In this document: positions 8,316 to 16,893 of the stretch, one piece after another
Layout: each line of letters opens with the position of its first letter
Numbering within the stretch: position 1 is the first letter of the stretch
NCBI RefSeq assembly: GCF_000252955.1
Contig: NC_014228.1
Location: 3,077,232-3,141,231 of the forward strand
Direction: 5' to 3'
From: Xenorhabdus nematophila ATCC 19061
GTDB taxonomy: Bacteria; Pseudomonadota; Gammaproteobacteria; Enterobacterales; Enterobacteriaceae
DNA: 64,000 nucleotides
Translations under genes and position numbers: made by a program
The notes under the pieces: generated by a model
What the model was told of the DNA's origin: nothing
Seen by the model: only the letters and a program-made list of their open reading frames with translations
Database searches by the model: none

Positions 8316-8947
8316 TATCCACCCGCCTTCATTTCACTAATCAACATACGCAGCAGTTCAGGAGTCAGTTCACCCCGGATGCGCAGTATGCCGGCGGGAA
8401 GCGCCAGTTCACAGCAAGGCTCCCTGGCGGCGGGTTGCTGCATGGCGGGGACCGGCTGCTCAACAGGCACAGTGATTTCAGCCAGCGTAACCGGCAGGAG
8501 CAATGAACGGTCCTCCCGAGGGCACAGAAGTCCGCGTTTATAAAGGTGACGCCAGTTAAACAACAGGTTGTCGTTGATGCCGTGTTCACGCGCCAGTTGT
8601 GCGACATTGGCGCCAGGTTGCAGTGATTTTTCGGCCAGGGCGATTTTAAACGCAAGTGGAAAATTTGGGCGGCGTGACCGCTTGCGTACAACGGGTTCAT
8701 CCGCTAAAACCGGCGCAGGGATATCAAGCCTGACGGCATGGGTACGCGCGGGGTAAAGTTGCGATTCGAGCTTATCGGCGGTCATGTTATCAGGCAGCGG
8801 CCAGCTCATTCCCAGCTTTTTGAAGCGAACAAAGAGATCGCAAATGGTACTTTTGGGGATCCCAAGCCGACAGCCAACATAGAGTCTGGATAGGTGTTCA
8901 TCAAAATGTAAGCGCAAAGCGTCGAGGAGCAATGTCCGATATTTCAT
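8315..8947 (-). CDS. tnpA: IS66-family TnpA (Orf1) with an IstA-like N-terminal helix-turn-helix
   Basis: The C-terminal two thirds are IS66 TnpA: NFPLAFKIALAEKSLQPGAN, VAQLAREHGINDNLLFNWR and a proline-rich tail ending LTPELLRMLISEMKAGG. The first 65 residues (MKYRTLLLDALRLHFDEHL, then YVGCRLGIPKSTICDLFVRF and SWPLPDNMTADKLESQLYP) resemble the N-terminus of IS21-type IstA. They lie inside the IS66 terminal repeat at 9030, so this looks like part of the element and not an insertion scar. Start chosen at MKYRTLL; a GTG ten codons upstream (8977) is also open. Overlaps tnpB. Confidence 0.85.
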   Translation of the reverse strand: MKYRTLLLDALRLHFDEHLSRLYVGCRLGIPKSTICDLFVRFKKLGMSWPLPDNMTADKLESQLYPARTHAVRLDIPAPVLADEPVVRKRSRRPNFPLAFKIALAEKSLQPGANVAQLAREHGINDNLLFNWRHLYKRGLLCPREDRSLLLPVTLAEITVPVEQPVPAMQQPAAREPCCELALPAGILRIRGELTPELLRMLISEMKAGG

Positions 8948-9064
8948 ACAATAATGTCCACTAAAAATGATGGACACTATTTTCCCCGAACCGGAGGAAT
9001 ACCGATAGACGGTCTAAATGAGCCGCTTACGTATCCGGGTCGTCTTGCGTGCTTTTAAAATAAT

Positions 9065-9100
9065 AAAAAAAGCCCTAAAAATATTATTTAGAGGGCTAAT
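9065..9100 (-). terminator. Rho-independent terminator
   Basis: AGCCCT(aaaaatattattt)AGAGGGCT hairpin with seven T on the minus strand. No intact minus-strand gene now ends here; it may have served a gene removed by the IS insertions. Confidence 0.5.
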
Positions 9101-9128
9101 TTAAAAATAATTTTATTTTAATATATTA

Positions 9129-10007
9129 GGGGCTGTTGACGTTTTGAGTTCATCATTTACTCAACCCACATCGGCAGCCACACAATGGTAAACGCCAATG
9201 CTAACGTACTGGCATAATTGCGTGCTAATTTATCGTATCTTGTTGCTATTGCTCGGAAATGTTTAATTTTGGCAAAGGCATTTTCTACCAAATGCCGGTG
9301 GCAGTATAAATAGTCATCAATGTTTTTATCTGTTCTGCCGCTATTTTTTCTATAAGGAATGACCGCTATCGCGCCGTGTTTTTCAACACAACTTCTGAAA
9401 GTGCTGCTATCGTAACCTTTGTCAGCGATCACAAAATCCGATGAAGGCGAATGCGTCACCACACTTTCCGCATGAACAATGTCGTGAGTTTGACCCCCGG
9501 ACAGCTCAAAATGAACCGGCAGACCATAACTGTCTACAGCTAAATGAATTTTGGTAGAAAGTCCTCCCCGACTTTTACCAATGGCTTCATCTTCCACAGA
9601 AGCGGCACCTGAACTATGTTGATGAGCCCGAACAATACTGCCATCAATGAATAACCATTCTGTATCTGTATTCTCAGATAATAATTTGAATAATAAATTA
9701 AAAATAGCTTTCTTAGACCAATCATTAAAGCGCTTAAAAATGGTGTTCCATTTGCCAAATTCGGTGGGGACATCTCGCCAGGGACAGCCTGTTCGCATCC
9801 GGTAAAGGATCCCTTCGAAAGTCAGATAATGTTCTTCTTTATGATACACATATCCACTTTGTTGCATCAATACAGCTAGCTTATTCCATAAAGGTTTTGA
9901 TAACATTGTTCTTGGCATGATGGTCTGGGGTCATGGTTTTTTCGCGAAGACAATGATACCAGATCATCATGCTGTTCAAATTTCTTTCATAAAACGTCAA
10001 CAGCCCC
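9129..10007 (-). mobile_element. Complete IS5-family (IS427-like) element with perfect 17-bp ends
   Basis: The terminal repeats GGGGCTGTTGACGTTTT (9129-9145) and AAAACGTCAACAGCCCC (9991-10007) are perfect inverse copies. Both flanks carry TA at the junction, consistent with a 2-bp target duplication. One intact transposase gene fills the element. It interrupts the P4-type integrase fragment to its right. Confidence 0.9.
9157..9918 (-). CDS. IS5-family transposase
   Basis: 253-residue DDE transposase. The N-terminal DUF4096-like domain has YHKEEHYLTFEGILYRMRTG and CPWRDVPTEFGKWNTIF. The catalytic acids are Asp in EWLFIDGSIVRAHQHS, Asp in FVIADKGYDSSTFR and Glu in HRHLVENAFAKIKHFRAIAT, in the IS5 spacing. 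GGLSTKIHLAVDSYGLPV is the usual conserved block. The gene is uninterrupted, so the element may be active. The first ATG (MPRTMLSK) fits the family start. Confidence 0.95.
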   Translation of the reverse strand: MPRTMLSKPLWNKLAVLMQQSGYVYHKEEHYLTFEGILYRMRTGCPWRDVPTEFGKWNTIFKRFNDWSKKAIFNLLFKLLSENTDTEWLFIDGSIVRAHQHSSGAASVEDEAIGKSRGGLSTKIHLAVDSYGLPVHFELSGGQTHDIVHAESVVTHSPSSDFVIADKGYDSSTFRSCVEKHGAIAVIPYRKNSGRTDKNIDDYLYCHRHLVENAFAKIKHFRAIATRYDKLARNYASTLALAFTIVWLPMWVE

Positions 10008-10650
10008 TAGTCATTATTTCCCAAGGGCGCTGACCAGCGGTAAAAATACAGAGTAACAGCAATCGGCCGTAATCTGGATTGATTGGAAATATTGTCCGAG
10101 AAACTTGGAACAATTCCAGAATTGCTTTCATTTCATCCCACGATAGAAATCTATCTAATGCCCTATCTGCACCTTCTTGTCGCGGAACGATAGTCACAGG
10201 ATTTCGGTCAAGGCCATAAATAACTTTCTCGTTCAGTTTAGCTGGGTCGTTATCAGCAAACAGGCCAAAATTAAATACAGCATGAAGATTTGAACGAGCC
10301 TTATTTGAGCCAGCAACAGCACCACGTGATATAAATTCCGCTGGTACTCTTTTAATGTGGTCTGGGGTGATATTTTTTGCTGGAGCATTTCTATCAATAT
10401 GTTGGCTATCCAATACTTGATTCAGCCTGTATTCGGTTTTGTCGTATGATCGTTTTCCTCGGCGTTTTTGGTCAGAAATATAATCTTTAAATAGCTGCTC
10501 GATTGTAGCGTGGTTTATAATGGTTTTTTCAGGAAAGGACAACTTTTCTTGGGCATTTTGAGCTTTTGATGTTGCCTCAGCCAGAGTCAGTGCAGGGTAA
10601 GCAGGGTAATCACCCAAGGTCAGGAATTTCCTTGAGCCATATAAGATGAT
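10008..10650 (-). pseudogene. P4-type (IntS/DUF4102) integrase fragment, truncated at both ends
   Basis: The frame reads SRKFLTLGDYPAY-PALTLAEA, typical of the DUF4102 N-terminal domain, then a core-binding domain (about residues 40-140) and the first catalytic Arg in FTAGQRPWEIM. It is cut after that residue by the IS5-family element at 10007. Upstream it is cut by the second IS5-family element at 10651. The catalytic His, Lys and Tyr are lost. This is a second, unrelated integrase in the island region, so at least two elements have landed here. Confidence 0.88.
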
Positions 10651-11880
10651 AGGGAACCTCTAAAAACTCTCCCCTGAAAAAATAAGATCAACTTTGTACC
10701 CATTCGTCATAAAATTGATCTTATTGAGAAGAGGGATTTCTGACTTTTTCACGCATTAAAAGGCATGAATGCTCGATTTCCTAAAATAAACCAAACGTTG
10801 TAAATCATAGCAGGTTGCTTTCAGCGTCATCACGACATTGGCGCGTAGCTGGCCTACCGTTCGGATGAATTTATCACCCCTCTGGGAGAATGAGCCAAAG
10901 ATGTGTTCCCCTCGTGCCCGGGTTTTCGCTATTTTCTTATTTCGTCCTTTCTGGCAGGTTGATAACGGCTTATTTCGCAACCCTTTTCTCTGAATATGAA
11001 CACGATAGCCCTGTTCCTTCAGCGCCTGTTCACGTGTCTGGCTGGCATACCCTTTATCCGCATAAATGTCTCGACTTGTATTTGACCGGTCCAGAACGGC
11101 TTCAAAAAACTGGCTATCATGGGCGGAGGCGGTGCCTGTCGCGATGTGACGGATCACTTTATATTTTGCATCGACATTAATGGTCAGTTTATAGCCAAAA
11201 TAACGTTTACCGTGTTTTTTCGTCCAGGTTGCCTCCGTATCTTTCTGACATCGTTTGTTTTTTGTCCAGCCATCAGGGGGGTTACCCTGACGGATTTGTT
11301 CATTCTCTTCTTTCTTATTGTGTTGCTTAGGAACCGGAATCAACGTGGCATCAAGGATTTGGCCACCACGAGGGATAAATCCCTGTGCCGAAAGCGGATG
11401 CTTCACCTCGTCAAACAACGCCCTGGCACCTTCCTGACCAATCCGTTTTTCGAAATACCAAATGGTATTACGATCTGGAATATTAATGACATCGGTCAAA
11501 CGACAAAAACGTTGCCAACTCATGCGGTCAAGTAATTGATATTCCCTCTTTTCATCGGAAAGATGATGGAAATGTTTCAGGATAATGATGCGAACCATCG
11601 CCTCAGTCGGGAATGGCGGGCGTCCGCCTTTGGGAGAAATAATCCGTGGCGCGACCCGGTCTACCGTGTCAGCCAGTGCCGAGAAATCAACATACTGATC
11701 AAGGACAAGCAGTGGATCGCCTAATTCATCAATTTTTCGACGATGGTATTCGGCTGCCAGCTTATCTTTTTTTAAAGCAGAACGAGGCGGTATCATGACG
11801 GCGCTACCTTGTAGGGATGGATGTATTGTGTCTCTATTTTCCTCAATTTGGTGGCTGTGAAAAGTTTTTAGAGGTTCCCT
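10651..11880 (-). mobile_element. IS5-family element, 1230 bp, with perfect 18-bp ends
   Basis: AGGGAACCTCTAAAAACT at 10651-10668 is perfectly inverted at 11863-11880. The flanks (GATGAT on the left, CTTGTT on the right) show no target duplication, and the integrase frame does not continue on the right. A deletion or rearrangement has therefore removed the original partner flank. Confidence 0.9.
10756..11796 (-). CDS. IS5-family (IS5 group) transposase
   Basis: 346-residue DDE transposase. After the DUF772-type N-terminal domain (GGRPPFPTEAMVRIIILKH, then LLDRMSWQRFCRL and PDRNTIWYFEKRIG) come catalytic Asp in GQILDATLIPVPKQ, Asp in RDIYADKGYASQTRE and Glu in ARGEHIFGSFSQRGDKFIR. The start giving MIPPRSALKKDKL is preferred. 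It lies within the terminal repeats and has AAGG about 10 bases ahead, whereas the longest open frame begins outside the element (11892). Apparently intact. Confidence 0.93.
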   Translation of the reverse strand: MIPPRSALKKDKLAAEYHRRKIDELGDPLLVLDQYVDFSALADTVDRVAPRIISPKGGRPPFPTEAMVRIIILKHFHHLSDEKREYQLLDRMSWQRFCRLTDVINIPDRNTIWYFEKRIGQEGARALFDEVKHPLSAQGFIPRGGQILDATLIPVPKQHNKKEENEQIRQGNPPDGWTKNKRCQKDTEATWTKKHGKRYFGYKLTINVDAKYKVIRHIATGTASAHDSQFFEAVLDRSNTSRDIYADKGYASQTREQALKEQGYRVHIQRKGLRNKPLSTCQKGRNKKIAKTRARGEHIFGSFSQRGDKFIRTVGQLRANVVMTLKATCYDLQRLVYFRKSSIHAF

Positions 11881-12032
11881 CTTGTTATCCACTACTCTAA
11901 TTCACCTTGATAATGAATGTCATTAATTGTAAATATTTTTACTATGTTAAATCTGATGAATTTTATCATAGAGTAATAGTCTGTAGGCATCTGAGAGGCT
12001 TTTATTTACAGTTATTATAAAATATAAAAATT
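11881..12032. other. AT-rich spacer right of the IS5 element
   Basis: No open gene. It does not continue the integrase on the other side of the IS. It may hold a promoter for the DenV relic and the acetyltransferase gene. Confidence 0.4.
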
Positions 12033-12270
12033 ATGACACGAATAAATGTGATCCTGCCTAGTGAATTGTGTGATCAGCTCTTACTTGCAGAACATAGAGG
12101 ACTGATTATAATCTCTAATGATATAGTCAAAAGAAAAGGTAATATCACATTGACAATGTCAGACGCATATACATTAGGCAAAGATCGTGTGATTTTTTAG
12201 GAATAAACTCTTATTTTTTAAAGAAACGATATGATGCTATTCATCTGTTTGAGAGGAAAGGGGATATAGA
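12033..12270 (+). pseudogene. Frameshifted relative of T4 endonuclease V (DenV, pyrimidine-dimer DNA glycosylase)
   Basis: The 55-codon frame from 12033 opens MTRINVILPSELCDQLLLAE, against MTRINLTLVSELADQHLMAE in T4 DenV. It goes on through SDAYTLGKDRVIF, aligning with the DenV segment ending in GAGHVTFF. It then stops (TAG, 12198). A shifted frame continues with FLKKRYDAIHLFERKGDIE, matching the DenV FLRKRQIELIAECLKRG block, and stops near 12270. The rest of the roughly 138-residue enzyme is missing. The catalytic Thr2 is present, but the position of catalytic Glu23 is Gly (AEHRGL), so even the N-terminal part would be inactive. Too short for standard ORF calls. Very AT-rich. Confidence 0.75.
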
Positions 12271-12278
12271 ATAACTAT

Positions 12279-13100
12279 ATGATCCAAATAGGCGAAAATA
12301 AATATTGGACTAAATCATTACTCATTGAACAGATGCGGAAAATAGACATAAAACAAGGAGATGTTGTGATGGTTCATGTTTCTATGCGCTCTGTTGGTCA
12401 TTGTTTAAATGGTGCAGATGATCTTATTCAGGCTATTTTGACATTTGTTGGCGTAGAAGGAGCACTGTTGTGTTACACCAACTGGGAGCAAAATTATGAA
12501 GACAGTATGGATGAAAACGGTTGTATTCCACTTGAATTAAAAGCAGAAATTATGTCCTATGATCAATCATTTTCTCGAGCCAGCCGAGATCATGGCGTAT
12601 TTGCTGAATGTGTGAGGACAACTAAAGGGGCTATTCGCAGCCAAAATCTTGGTGCATCTGTTGTAGCTATTGGAAATAATGCTGAATTTTTTACAGAAAA
12701 CCATTCACTAAATTATGGGTATGGTAATGATTCACCTTTTTCAAAGTTAGTCGCTTGCCAAGGTAAAGTACTTATGATTGGTGCCCCATATGATACGATG
12801 AGTCTTTTACATCATGCTGAACATTTAGCAAATATTCCAAATAAACGCATTCGAAAAATGTTGATCCCTCTTTTAAAAAATGATCATGTAGAATGGGTTA
12901 AAATAGAAGAATTTGATACAGTAGAACCTGTATGCGCCCAATTTCATGAAGGATATTTTAAGGATATTGTCGAACAGTTCTGTTGCTCGCATCCGGAAAT
13001 TGTTAAAGGTGTGATTGGTTCAGCCAATACATTACTTGTTCCTGCTAAAGAGATGCTGAACTATGCAATATACTGGATGGAGAACTATCATAAAATGTAG
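12279..13100 (+). CDS. AAC(3)-family aminoglycoside N-acetyltransferase
   Basis: 273-residue member of the Antibiotic_NAT family, which uses acetyl-CoA to acetylate the 3-amino group of aminoglycosides or related amino substrates. Family blocks in order: GDVVMVHVSMRSVGHCLNGA (about 28-47), the AIRSQNLGASVVAIG segment (relatives usually have HP in place of NL), YGYGNDSPFSKLV, VLMIGAPYDTMSLLHHAEHL with the His and Glu of the catalytic pair, and a C-terminal helix. No close ribosome-binding site is seen; GGGG is about 16 bases upstream. It is AT-rich, flanked by the DenV relic and the tRNA-Pro gene, and is the only intact cargo-like gene of the island. Whether it confers resistance or modifies a native compound is unknown. 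Confidence 0.88.
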   Translation: MIQIGENKYWTKSLLIEQMRKIDIKQGDVVMVHVSMRSVGHCLNGADDLIQAILTFVGVEGALLCYTNWEQNYEDSMDENGCIPLELKAEIMSYDQSFSRASRDHGVFAECVRTTKGAIRSQNLGASVVAIGNNAEFFTENHSLNYGYGNDSPFSKLVACQGKVLMIGAPYDTMSLLHHAEHLANIPNKRIRKMLIPLLKNDHVEWVKIEEFDTVEPVCAQFHEGYFKDIVEQFCCSHPEIVKGVIGSANTLLVPAKEMLNYAIYWMENYHKM

Positions 13101-13324
13101 TTATATGAGCTTTACTGTTGTCTAACGGAATGAATATATTCTGTTTATAAGCTCTCTTGTATAGGCAATAGATATACATATAACAGATGATAGAATGCAA
13201 ACAGGGATTATTCTAAATATCCGCTCAATCCATCTAGAGCATTTTTTCTTGATTCAGGGGTACGGTACTAAGCATCGTTTGATTGAGCTTTAGCGTAAAA
13301 TCTTACACCATACAATTTTCAGGC

Positions 13325-13356
13325 ATAAAAAAACCAACCTGTTAAGGTTGGTTTTT
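13325..13356 (-). terminator. Terminator of the tRNA-Pro transcript
   Basis: AACCAACC/GGTTGGTT stem with TGTTAA loop and a T-run on the minus strand, 12 bases after the tRNA CCA end. A T-run on the plus strand also makes it possible for both directions. Confidence 0.8.
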
Positions 13357-13367
13357 CTAGGGAAGTT

Positions 13368-13444
13368 TGGTCGGCATGATAGGATTTGAACCTACGACCC
13401 CCGACACCCCATGACGGTGCGCTACCAGGCTGCGCTACATGCCG
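13368..13444 (-). tRNA. proL: tRNA-Pro (anticodon GGG)
   Basis: 77-nt tRNA on the minus strand with encoded CCA. The acceptor arm pairs CGGCATG with CATGCCG, the D arm contains TAGCGCAGCCTGGTAGCGCA, the anticodon loop gives GGG, and the T loop is GGTTCAAATCC. Close to E. coli proL, which also sits next to yejM. A TTGCTT-N16-TAGTAT promoter is visible just upstream (about 13454-13490 on the minus strand). Confidence 0.96.
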
Positions 13445-13519
13445 ATGACTTTCTCTATACTACCGTTTTTTATTTGCAAAGCAAGCCCCTAACTTAGTGA
13501 GTGCTTGATTTTTAAACTA

Positions 13520-15250
13520 TTAGTTTGCTAAAAAACGTTTCACCTCAGTTAGTATCTGTAATAGTTGAGCCAGGTTCGCCTTTTCTCCCTGAATCTCATT
13601 GCCATTTAAATCATAGAGATGATATTCCCCGTCTTTGGAAAGGTAGACTGTGTTTTCCGTCGTTGTGATTATCAATGAGCCGTTATCACCAGTAATTAAC
13701 CATGGATTTTCTCTTTGGGCGTCAAAAAGGTCTTCACCTTGTGAATAATCTTCCGAAGAATTACGCACATGCAGTAAACGCTGCATTAACGTTGTCATGA
13801 TGTCCTGATGACTGGTTAGCTTATTTATTGTTTGCGCTGGAGTGTCTGGCCAGTGAATGATCAGGGGAACATGGATTTGTTCACGGTTAAATTTATCATC
13901 GGTAAACCATGACGCTGCATGGCGGCTTGTTTCTTTACTTTGCTTCGCTGTAATCACAATGATGGTTTTATCCAGAATGCCTTTATCTGTCAGTGTCTCT
14001 AAAACTGAATTGATTTCAGCATCCAGCGCTTTTTTATCAAATCTATTTGGTGAATAACCATTAATGTCCAGGAATGAGAACCATGGTGTTGAATTATTGC
14101 GTAGATCTAACCAATGACGCCATTGGGTTATAGTTAAACTATCGTTTTGTTTGTCAGTACTTGGCAAAGAATAATCGGTTAACAGGGCTTGACGATAAAG
14201 TGGGGTTTCAAATCCATCTGATGAGAAAAGGCCAAATTGATACTTTTGATACGTCAAGGCATCAATAAGTACGGATGACTTTCTGGCATTAAGTATACCG
14301 TCTAGGTAGCCTGATGATATGCCATAGAATAAACCAAATAATGCCGTATCGTTCTGAATACCAGTACTGAAATGTTGGGTAAACTGGATATTATTTTCTG
14401 CAAAGCGTTTCAGGGTTGGCATATCATTAAGAATGTCTTGGTTATCCAATCCATCCACGACAAGCAGAAGCAGGTTATAACCACGCCCAGTATCCTGATA
14501 GGACAGTGTATTCAGCGGATAATTGACGCTTAAGGCTTCTGGATTTCCTTGTTGGTTAATGCGGCGTTGGTATTCTTGTTGATCCAGTAGGCCATGCTTT
14601 TCAAGGAACTTACGGGCTGTCATTGGATAAGAAAGCGGTAGGTTTGAGCGCTGCATGGTAATTGGGCGATAGAAGTTGGCATCTGCCCAGATGTACATAA
14701 GATGGGAAGCAACGAAAGCGGTGATAAATACCGCTGCCAGTGGCTTACCAAATTGTTGCCGACTCAGGCTGCGTAGCTTTTGCCAACTCCATGTGCCGAA
14801 GAGCATCTGTATTAAGAAAATAACCGGTATACAGATAAACATTAGCTGCCATTCCCTTGCTAATTCGCCTTGTTCTGGATTAGTGACTAGATCCCAGACC
14901 AAAGGGGTTAAGTGCAGGTGAAAGCGTACATAAATAGAGGAATCGAATATTAACAGCGTTAACCCTGCCGTTGCCAATGCAGCTGAAATAAACCTTAATA
15001 ACCGCTGAGACATAATGACGAATGTCAGAGGGAATAAGATAATTAAGTAAATGGCAAAGACAATGAAGCTGAAGTGGCCGAGCCAACTGACCAGCGCATA
15101 GACGCGACCAAACAGTGACCCTGGCCAGTCAGACGCAAATAAATAGCGACTGCCCAGCACAAGACTGAACAAAATGTTGAACAATGCGAACCAGTGTCCC
15201 CAACTGATCATCTGAGAGACTTTTTCGCGGTAATGCTGACGGCTAGTCAC
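13520..15250 (-). CDS. lapC: LapC/PbgA (YejM), inner-membrane regulator of LPS synthesis
   Basis: Inner-membrane protein that senses periplasmic lipid A and controls FtsH/LapB-dependent turnover of LpxC, balancing LPS and phospholipid. Five hydrophobic helices lie in the first about 190 residues (for example WGHWFALFNILFSLVLGSRY). An interfacial linker carrying Arg- and Lys-rich positions follows, then a periplasmic sulfatase/phosphatase-like domain from about 245 (LLLLVVDGLDNQDILNDMP). Length 576 against 586 in E. coli. The start MTSRQHYREKVSQM matches the family. It is downstream of yejL with a 32-base gap. Confidence 0.96.
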   Translation of the reverse strand: MTSRQHYREKVSQMISWGHWFALFNILFSLVLGSRYLFASDWPGSLFGRVYALVSWLGHFSFIVFAIYLIILFPLTFVIMSQRLLRFISAALATAGLTLLIFDSSIYVRFHLHLTPLVWDLVTNPEQGELAREWQLMFICIPVIFLIQMLFGTWSWQKLRSLSRQQFGKPLAAVFITAFVASHLMYIWADANFYRPITMQRSNLPLSYPMTARKFLEKHGLLDQQEYQRRINQQGNPEALSVNYPLNTLSYQDTGRGYNLLLLVVDGLDNQDILNDMPTLKRFAENNIQFTQHFSTGIQNDTALFGLFYGISSGYLDGILNARKSSVLIDALTYQKYQFGLFSSDGFETPLYRQALLTDYSLPSTDKQNDSLTITQWRHWLDLRNNSTPWFSFLDINGYSPNRFDKKALDAEINSVLETLTDKGILDKTIIVITAKQSKETSRHAASWFTDDKFNREQIHVPLIIHWPDTPAQTINKLTSHQDIMTTLMQRLLHVRNSSEDYSQGEDLFDAQRENPWLITGDNGSLIITTTENTVYLSKDGEYHLYDLNGNEIQGEKANLAQLLQILTEVKRFLAN

Positions 15251-15282
15251 AATATTTTCTTTACGTTAAGGTTTTAAGTAAA

Positions 15283-15510
15283 TTAATGCGCTTTGTCTTC
15301 ATTAATTGAAGATTGTAATGCGCGTGCAAACGAGTCTGCGATGTGCTTGCGCTGCGCAGGAGCAATGCTCGTATTGATTAAATTTGTTACCATATTGCCT
15401 AAAACCATGAGGGAAAGGTCAGTTGGCGTATGGTTTTTTTCGAAAACATTTACTAATTCAGCTAATAAATGTTCAACTTTTTCATCGCTATAGCGAGATG
15501 ACTGTGGCAT
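15283..15510 (-). CDS. yejL: YejL family protein (DUF1414)
   Basis: 75-residue protein nearly identical to E. coli YejL ([20 protein letters not shown] and [19 protein letters not shown]). It is helical, soluble and of unknown function. Transcribed with lapC and divergent from yejK, as in E. coli. Confidence 0.96.
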   Translation of the reverse strand: MPQSSRYSDEKVEHLLAELVNVFEKNHTPTDLSLMVLGNMVTNLINTSIAPAQRKHIADSFARALQSSINEDKAH

Positions 15511-15787
15511 AAATCAAATATCCTGAATGTACAAAGCCCCATATCTTACCGTATAGAAAGGCGATTTTCTGCTTTTTTATAACAAATTAATTCTCGATTG
15601 CGGGAGTTGTTGCCATGCTTGAATCTGTTGCACCACATTTCAGCTTTTGATACGTGACGTGTTGATAATTAATTTATGAGTATTTTTTCACCATATTGGT
15701 TTTTGGTTGCAGCAGAAAGATAACGATGTTTGAATACGCCGTTAACTGCAAGGCGATATGGCGAAAGCTGCAAGAGGAGTATAAATA

Positions 15788-16795
15788 ATGAGTCTGGAAA
15801 TTACCCAGATCGCGTTACATCGGTTGATTAAGCGTAATGAACAAACGTTGGAAGTGATTTTACGTGATTCTCTGCTGAATACCAATCAGGTGGTTGATGA
15901 GATGATGGCTGAGTTACATCGCGTATATAGCGCGAAAAGCAAAGCCTTTGGTTTATTCAACGAAGAGAGCGAACTGGCAGAGTCTCTCCGTCATCTGCGT
16001 AAAGGAGATGAGGATTTCCTCGGTTTTAGCCGGGCAGCCACGGTTCGTTTGAAAGATGAATTAGCAAAGTATCCGTTCGCGGAAGGCGGAACGGTGTTGT
16101 TTTGCCAGTACCGATATCTTGCCGTAGAGTATTTGCTAATTGCAGTGCTTAATAGCTGTAACAGTATGTCGGTCAATGATGAATTGGATGTTAATACGAC
16201 GCAATACCTTGATATCCCTCATGCTGATATTGTTGCGAGAATCGACCTGACTGAATGGGAAACGAATCCAGGCTCCAGTCGTTATCTGACTTTTCTGAAA
16301 GGTCGCGTAGGGCGTAAGGTCTCTGATTTTTTTATGGATTTCCTGGCTGCCAGTGAAGGTATGAATGCGAAGGTGCAGAATAAGGGATTATTGCAGGCGG
16401 TAGATGACTACTGTGAGTCAGCACAGTTGGATAAAAATGAACGCCAGGCTTATCGCCAGCAAGTCTATGGTTACTGCAATGAGCAGCTACAAGCAGGCGA
16501 GGAAATTAAATTACAGGAATTATCTCAAGAGTTACCTCCGCTGGGTGAGCAGAATTTTCAGCAGTTCTCGCAGGAACAAGGATATGAATTGGAAGAAAGT
16601 TTTCCTGCTGATCGGGGAACTTTGCGTCAATTAACTAAATTCGCGGGCAGTGGGGGAGGATTGACCATCAATTTTGATGCAATGCTCATGGGAGAGCGGA
16701 TTTTTTGGGATCCAGCAACAGATACGTTGACGATTAAAGGTACGCCACCAAACTTGCGTGACCAATTGCAACGTCGAGGCAATGGTAATCGTTGA
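15788..16795 (+). CDS. yejK: YejK (NdpA) nucleoid-associated protein
   Basis: 335-residue nucleoid-associated protein of the NdpA family; a link to topoisomerase function has been reported for E. coli YejK. Recognisable by [19 protein letters not shown], the acidic N-terminal half and the C-terminal [32 protein letters not shown] region, split here for length: [19 protein letters not shown] then [18 protein letters not shown] strong GAGGAG ribosome-binding site precedes the ATG. It is divergent from yejL and convergent with rplY, sharing a bidirectional terminator. Confidence 0.95.
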   Translation: MSLEITQIALHRLIKRNEQTLEVILRDSLLNTNQVVDEMMAELHRVYSAKSKAFGLFNEESELAESLRHLRKGDEDFLGFSRAATVRLKDELAKYPFAEGGTVLFCQYRYLAVEYLLIAVLNSCNSMSVNDELDVNTTQYLDIPHADIVARIDLTEWETNPGSSRYLTFLKGRVGRKVSDFFMDFLAASEGMNAKVQNKGLLQAVDDYCESAQLDKNERQAYRQQVYGYCNEQLQAGEEIKLQELSQELPPLGEQNFQQFSQEQGYELEESFPADRGTLRQLTKFAGSGGGLTINFDAMLMGERIFWDPATDTLTIKGTPPNLRDQLQRRGNGNR

Positions 16796-16830
16796 TTTTT
16801 GCCGGCAGTAAAAAATTAAACCGTAGAAAT

Positions 16831-16858
16831 AAATAACGCCGCATTTGCGGCGTTATTT
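16831..16858. terminator. Bidirectional terminator between yejK and rplY
   Basis: Perfect 12-bp stem AAATAACGCCGC/GCGGCGTTATTT with ATTT loop. A/T tails on both sides fit both convergent genes. Confidence 0.85.
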
Positions 16859-16893
16859 ACTCGGCGTCCCGATAAAAGCTCGACTGTGGCTAA

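Larger units (their letters stand above)
7691..9030 (-). mobile_element. Truncated IS66-family element (tnpA-tnpB-partial tnpC)
   Basis: The minus strand begins at 9030 with GTAAGCGGCTCATTTAGACC, matching the GTAAGCG terminal start typical of IS66. The gene order tnpA-tnpB-tnpC follows. tnpC stops after about 70 codons where it fuses to methylase sequence, so the transposase domain and the right end are gone and the element cannot move by itself. Confidence 0.82.

Noticed and set aside
9031..9128. Possible second copy of the tRNA-Phe 3' end as an island attR
   Set aside because: Only a short TCCGGGT match; no 15-base or longer repeat of the tRNA end was found.
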